Assembly: GCA_015233015.1 (NCBI GenBank)
Contig: JADFYO010000011.1
Coordinates: 1-64,000 of the forward strand
DNA length: 64,000 bases
From: Nitrospirota bacterium
Lineage (GTDB): Bacteria > Nitrospirota > Thermodesulfovibrionia > Thermodesulfovibrionales > Magnetobacteriaceae
Direction of reading: 5' to 3'
The notes under the pieces are model-generated. The model was not told the DNA's origin. It worked only from the letters and a program-made list of their open reading frames with translations, and did not search any database. This document shows, piece after piece, positions 62,421-64,000 of this stretch. Made by a program: the position numbers and the translations under genes. The number at the start of each line of letters is the position of its first letter. Position 1 is the stretch's first letter.

Positions 62421-63580
62421 TATATCCCCTTTAGGGATTCATACAGATAGTCGATTTCATTTCTGATATCCACGGGGTGGTTGCCGACGAAAAAGCCGCA
62501 GTCGTGGGCTATGCCGGCTTGTTTTGAGCTTATTACCTCATAGTCGAAATACTTAATCACGTCGTGTCTGAGGATATTGCCGCCTGTGATTATCCTGAAT
62601 TCGACCCCTGAGTTTTTCAGGGCGCCGAGGACCGCGTTCCTGTCTGTGTGTGAATCGGGATTTACTATCATCGTAAAACAAAACCATGAGCTTTGCCCTG
62701 TTTCCTGCTGAATGATAAAGCGTTTGTCGTCTTTAAAGACACTTATAAAATGGGCGGCGTTGATGCGCCTCGCCCTGAGAAAGGAATCGAGTTTTTTTAA
62801 CTGAACCTTGCCGACCGCCCCCTGAATTTCCATTGGGCGGACATTGTAACCGGGCAGAATAAACCGGTATGCCTCGTAAAAATCGCTGTCTTTTTTCTCA
62901 AAAATCGGGCTTCCCTCCGGCTGCCCGCGGCACCAGCCGTGATTGCGTATTGACCTGCACAGGCAGTCCATTTCAAAGTCGTCAGTGAGAATAAGCCCCC
63001 CCTCCATTGTAGATATATGGTGAGAGAAAAATGTGCTGAATGTCCCTACAAGGCCAAAAGTTCCCGTGTAACGGCCATTATAAACCGCCCCCATGGATTC
63101 GCAGTTGTCCTCGAAGAGGATAAGATTATGTTTTTTGCATATCTCTGTAATTTTATCGAAGCGGCAAGGATTTCCAAGAATGCTCACCGCCATAATCATC
63201 CTTGTCCCGGGCGTTATAGCCGATTCCAATTGTTCCACATCGATATTAAGGGTATTAATGTCAATATCGACAAACCTGAGTTTAAGGCCGTACTGCTGCA
63301 GGGGATAAAATGTAGTGGCCCACGAAATACATGGCACTATTACCTCATCCCCCGGCATCAACGGCAGCTCCTTCCGGTAAAACAACGCGGCAATGGCCAC
63401 CAGATTTGCCGACGACCCGGAGTTCACCATAATGGCATGTTTCCGCCCGAAATATGCGGCAAACTCCGTCTCGAACTCCAGAACGTGCCTCCCCATTGTG
63501 AGCATATCGCTTTCCACGACTGCGGCGATTGCGTCTTTTTCCTCCCTGTCAAAAGTGGAAGATGTAAGGGAGAGTTTCAC
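62420..63580 (-). CDS. ColD/E1-type PLP dehydratase for 3-deoxy-sugar synthesis
   Basis: A 386-residue DegT/AHBA-fold enzyme. The PLP lysine is replaced by histidine: FFSHHISTMEGG has His188 in its place, the same residue as the catalytic base of GDP-4-keto-6-deoxymannose 3-dehydratase (ColD, 388 residues). It would remove the C3 hydroxyl using PMP or PLP with glutamate. The Fe-S cysteines of the E1 enzyme (CDP type) are not apparent, so ColD-like is preferred. GTG start shares a base with the upstream stop (TAGTG). Feeds a deoxy-sugar into the surface glycan made by the neighbours. Confidence 0.85.
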   Translation of the reverse strand: MKLSLTSSTFDREEKDAIAAVVESDMLTMGRHVLEFETEFAAYFGRKHAIMVNSGSSANLVAIAALFYRKELPLMPGDEVIVPCISWATTFYPLQQYGLKLRFVDIDINTLNIDVEQLESAITPGTRMIMAVSILGNPCRFDKITEICKKHNLILFEDNCESMGAVYNGRYTGTFGLVGTFSTFFSHHISTMEGGLILTDDFEMDCLCRSIRNHGWCRGQPEGSPIFEKKDSDFYEAYRFILPGYNVRPMEIQGAVGKVQLKKLDSFLRARRINAAHFISVFKDDKRFIIQQETGQSSWFCFTMIVNPDSHTDRNAVLGALKNSGVEFRIITGGNILRHDVIKYFDYEVISSKQAGIAHDCGFFVGNHPVDIRNEIDYLYESLKGI

Positions 63581-64000
63581 TACGGCCTCCTCTGAGGTTG
63601 ATAGACTATGATTTTCGAGCCGTCGAAATCGAAACTGAACGGCACATGCAGGTAATCGTTCAGGGCATGTTTAAAGCGGTCTTGTCTTTCCCGCTCTACA
63701 AAAAAGACCATAAAACCGCCTCCTCCCGCCCCCAGCAGCTTCCCTCCAACTGCCCCGCTTTTCATGGCGCGCTCATAGAGAGTGTCTATCTCTGAGTTTG
63801 ATACCTTGTTTGACAGGGTTTTCTTCAGGTGCCATGAAGAGTTCATCAGCTCCCCAAACTCCCGCATATCTCTGCCGTTGTTTACAAGTATATCAAATGC
63901 CTCATCCACCATGTCTTTCATCTGTGCGAGGTTCTTTTCGTTTCTTGGAATGTTTTTAATCTTATCTCCGGCCACCTCGGACGCGATCCTTGAAATGCCT
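63580..64000 (-). CDS. GHMP-family sugar kinase, C-terminal part (cut by window edge)
   Basis: The frame is open to the window edge (GISRIASEVAGDKIKNIPRN), so only the C-terminal 140 residues are visible. GAVGGKLLGAGGGGFMVFFV is the third GHMP motif. Best match in form is D-glycero-D-manno-heptose 7-phosphate kinase (HddA) and the related fucose/heptose kinases. Overlaps the ColD-like start by one base. A GTG at 63975 is not the true start. Confidence 0.8.
   Translation of the reverse strand, partial: GISRIASEVAGDKIKNIPRNEKNLAQMKDMVDEAFDILVNNGRDMREFGELMNSSWHLKKTLSNKVSNSEIDTLYERAMKSGAVGGKLLGAGGGGFMVFFVERERQDRFKHALNDYLHVPFSFDFDGSKIIVYQPQRRP

Noticed and set aside
62420-63580. Ordinary sugar aminotransferase (DegT)
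   Set aside because: The PLP-binding lysine is replaced by histidine, so no internal aldimine can form.

Overview
The window looks like a chromosomal segment of a magnetotactic bacterium of the phylum Nitrospirota (Magnetobacterium-like). The deciding evidence is a tightly packed, one-direction block of 22 genes (28126-45510, minus strand). It holds recognisable magnetosome genes: mamK (actin-like), mamP (PDZ plus two CxxCH haem motifs), mamM and mamB (cation diffusion facilitators), two LemA/MamQ proteins, mamA (TPR), mamI, mamE (HtrA-like protease with a CxxCH motif) and a free-standing TauE-like permease resembling the MamO C-terminal domain. Long coiled-coil proteins of the kind found in deep-branching magnetotactic bacteria are mixed in. 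Assignment to the phylum is inference from gene content and needs a phylogeny.

Left part, 1-28118. The 5' end of an IS630-type transposase is cut by the window edge. It is followed by a hendecad coiled-coil membrane protein, dnaE and accA, and a strong hairpin terminator. A minus-strand block follows (TMTC-like membrane protein with TPRs, a beta-helix-like protein, pncC, a 51-residue Cys-rich protein, rluD-like, a hypothetical protein, parA, a CheY-like receiver, nadA, a lytic transglycosylase, tusA). Two adjacent TPR proteins with 47-residue repeats and a ROK kinase come next, then an iron-sulfur operon (Rrf2 regulator, TusA-like, NifS, NifU) and tRNA-Ser. The 3' end of that tRNA is duplicated 1.3 kb downstream. 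Then come an OsmC-like protein, cysteine synthase, a nucleotide-sugar dehydrogenase, a methyltransferase and a GT-C-like membrane protein.

Magnetosome block, 28126-45510. The genes overlap or are separated by a few bases, so they probably form one long transcription unit, possibly with a second start before mamK. A sigma70-like promoter lies at 45694-45723. The predicted transcript begins at the edge of an array of nine 12-bp repeats, which would form most of its 5' leader. In the expected division of labour, MamB and MamM bring iron into the vesicle, MamE and MamP handle redox and crystal maturation, MamI, MamL-like and MamQ shape the membrane, MamA coats it, and MamK aligns the chain. Less familiar members are a 17-histidine acidic protein, a small membrane protein whose histidines are spaced as in b-type cytochromes, an EcsC-like protein, a HEAT-repeat protein with a SAP-like tail, and five coiled-coil proteins. 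No mamO protease domain, feoB or mms crystal-shape genes are seen here.

Right part, 45854-64000. trpEGD, tRNA-Gly, an orphan HicB-like protein, an O-methyltransferase and an SOS module (LexA-like repressor plus Y-family polymerase with a CGAAC-N4-GTTC operator inside a near-perfect promoter). A run of small housekeeping genes follows (zinc-ribbon protein, DUF2905, metallo-beta-lactamase fold, lipoprotein, YjbQ, CoaE), then a sensor kinase with a degenerate receiver and tRNA-Cys. The window ends in a surface-polysaccharide operon: two paralogous YfhO-like membrane proteins, a ColD-type PLP dehydratase and a GHMP sugar kinase cut by the window edge.

Two regulator genes (Rrf2 and LexA-like) have start codons placed where transcription should begin, which suggests leaderless mRNAs.
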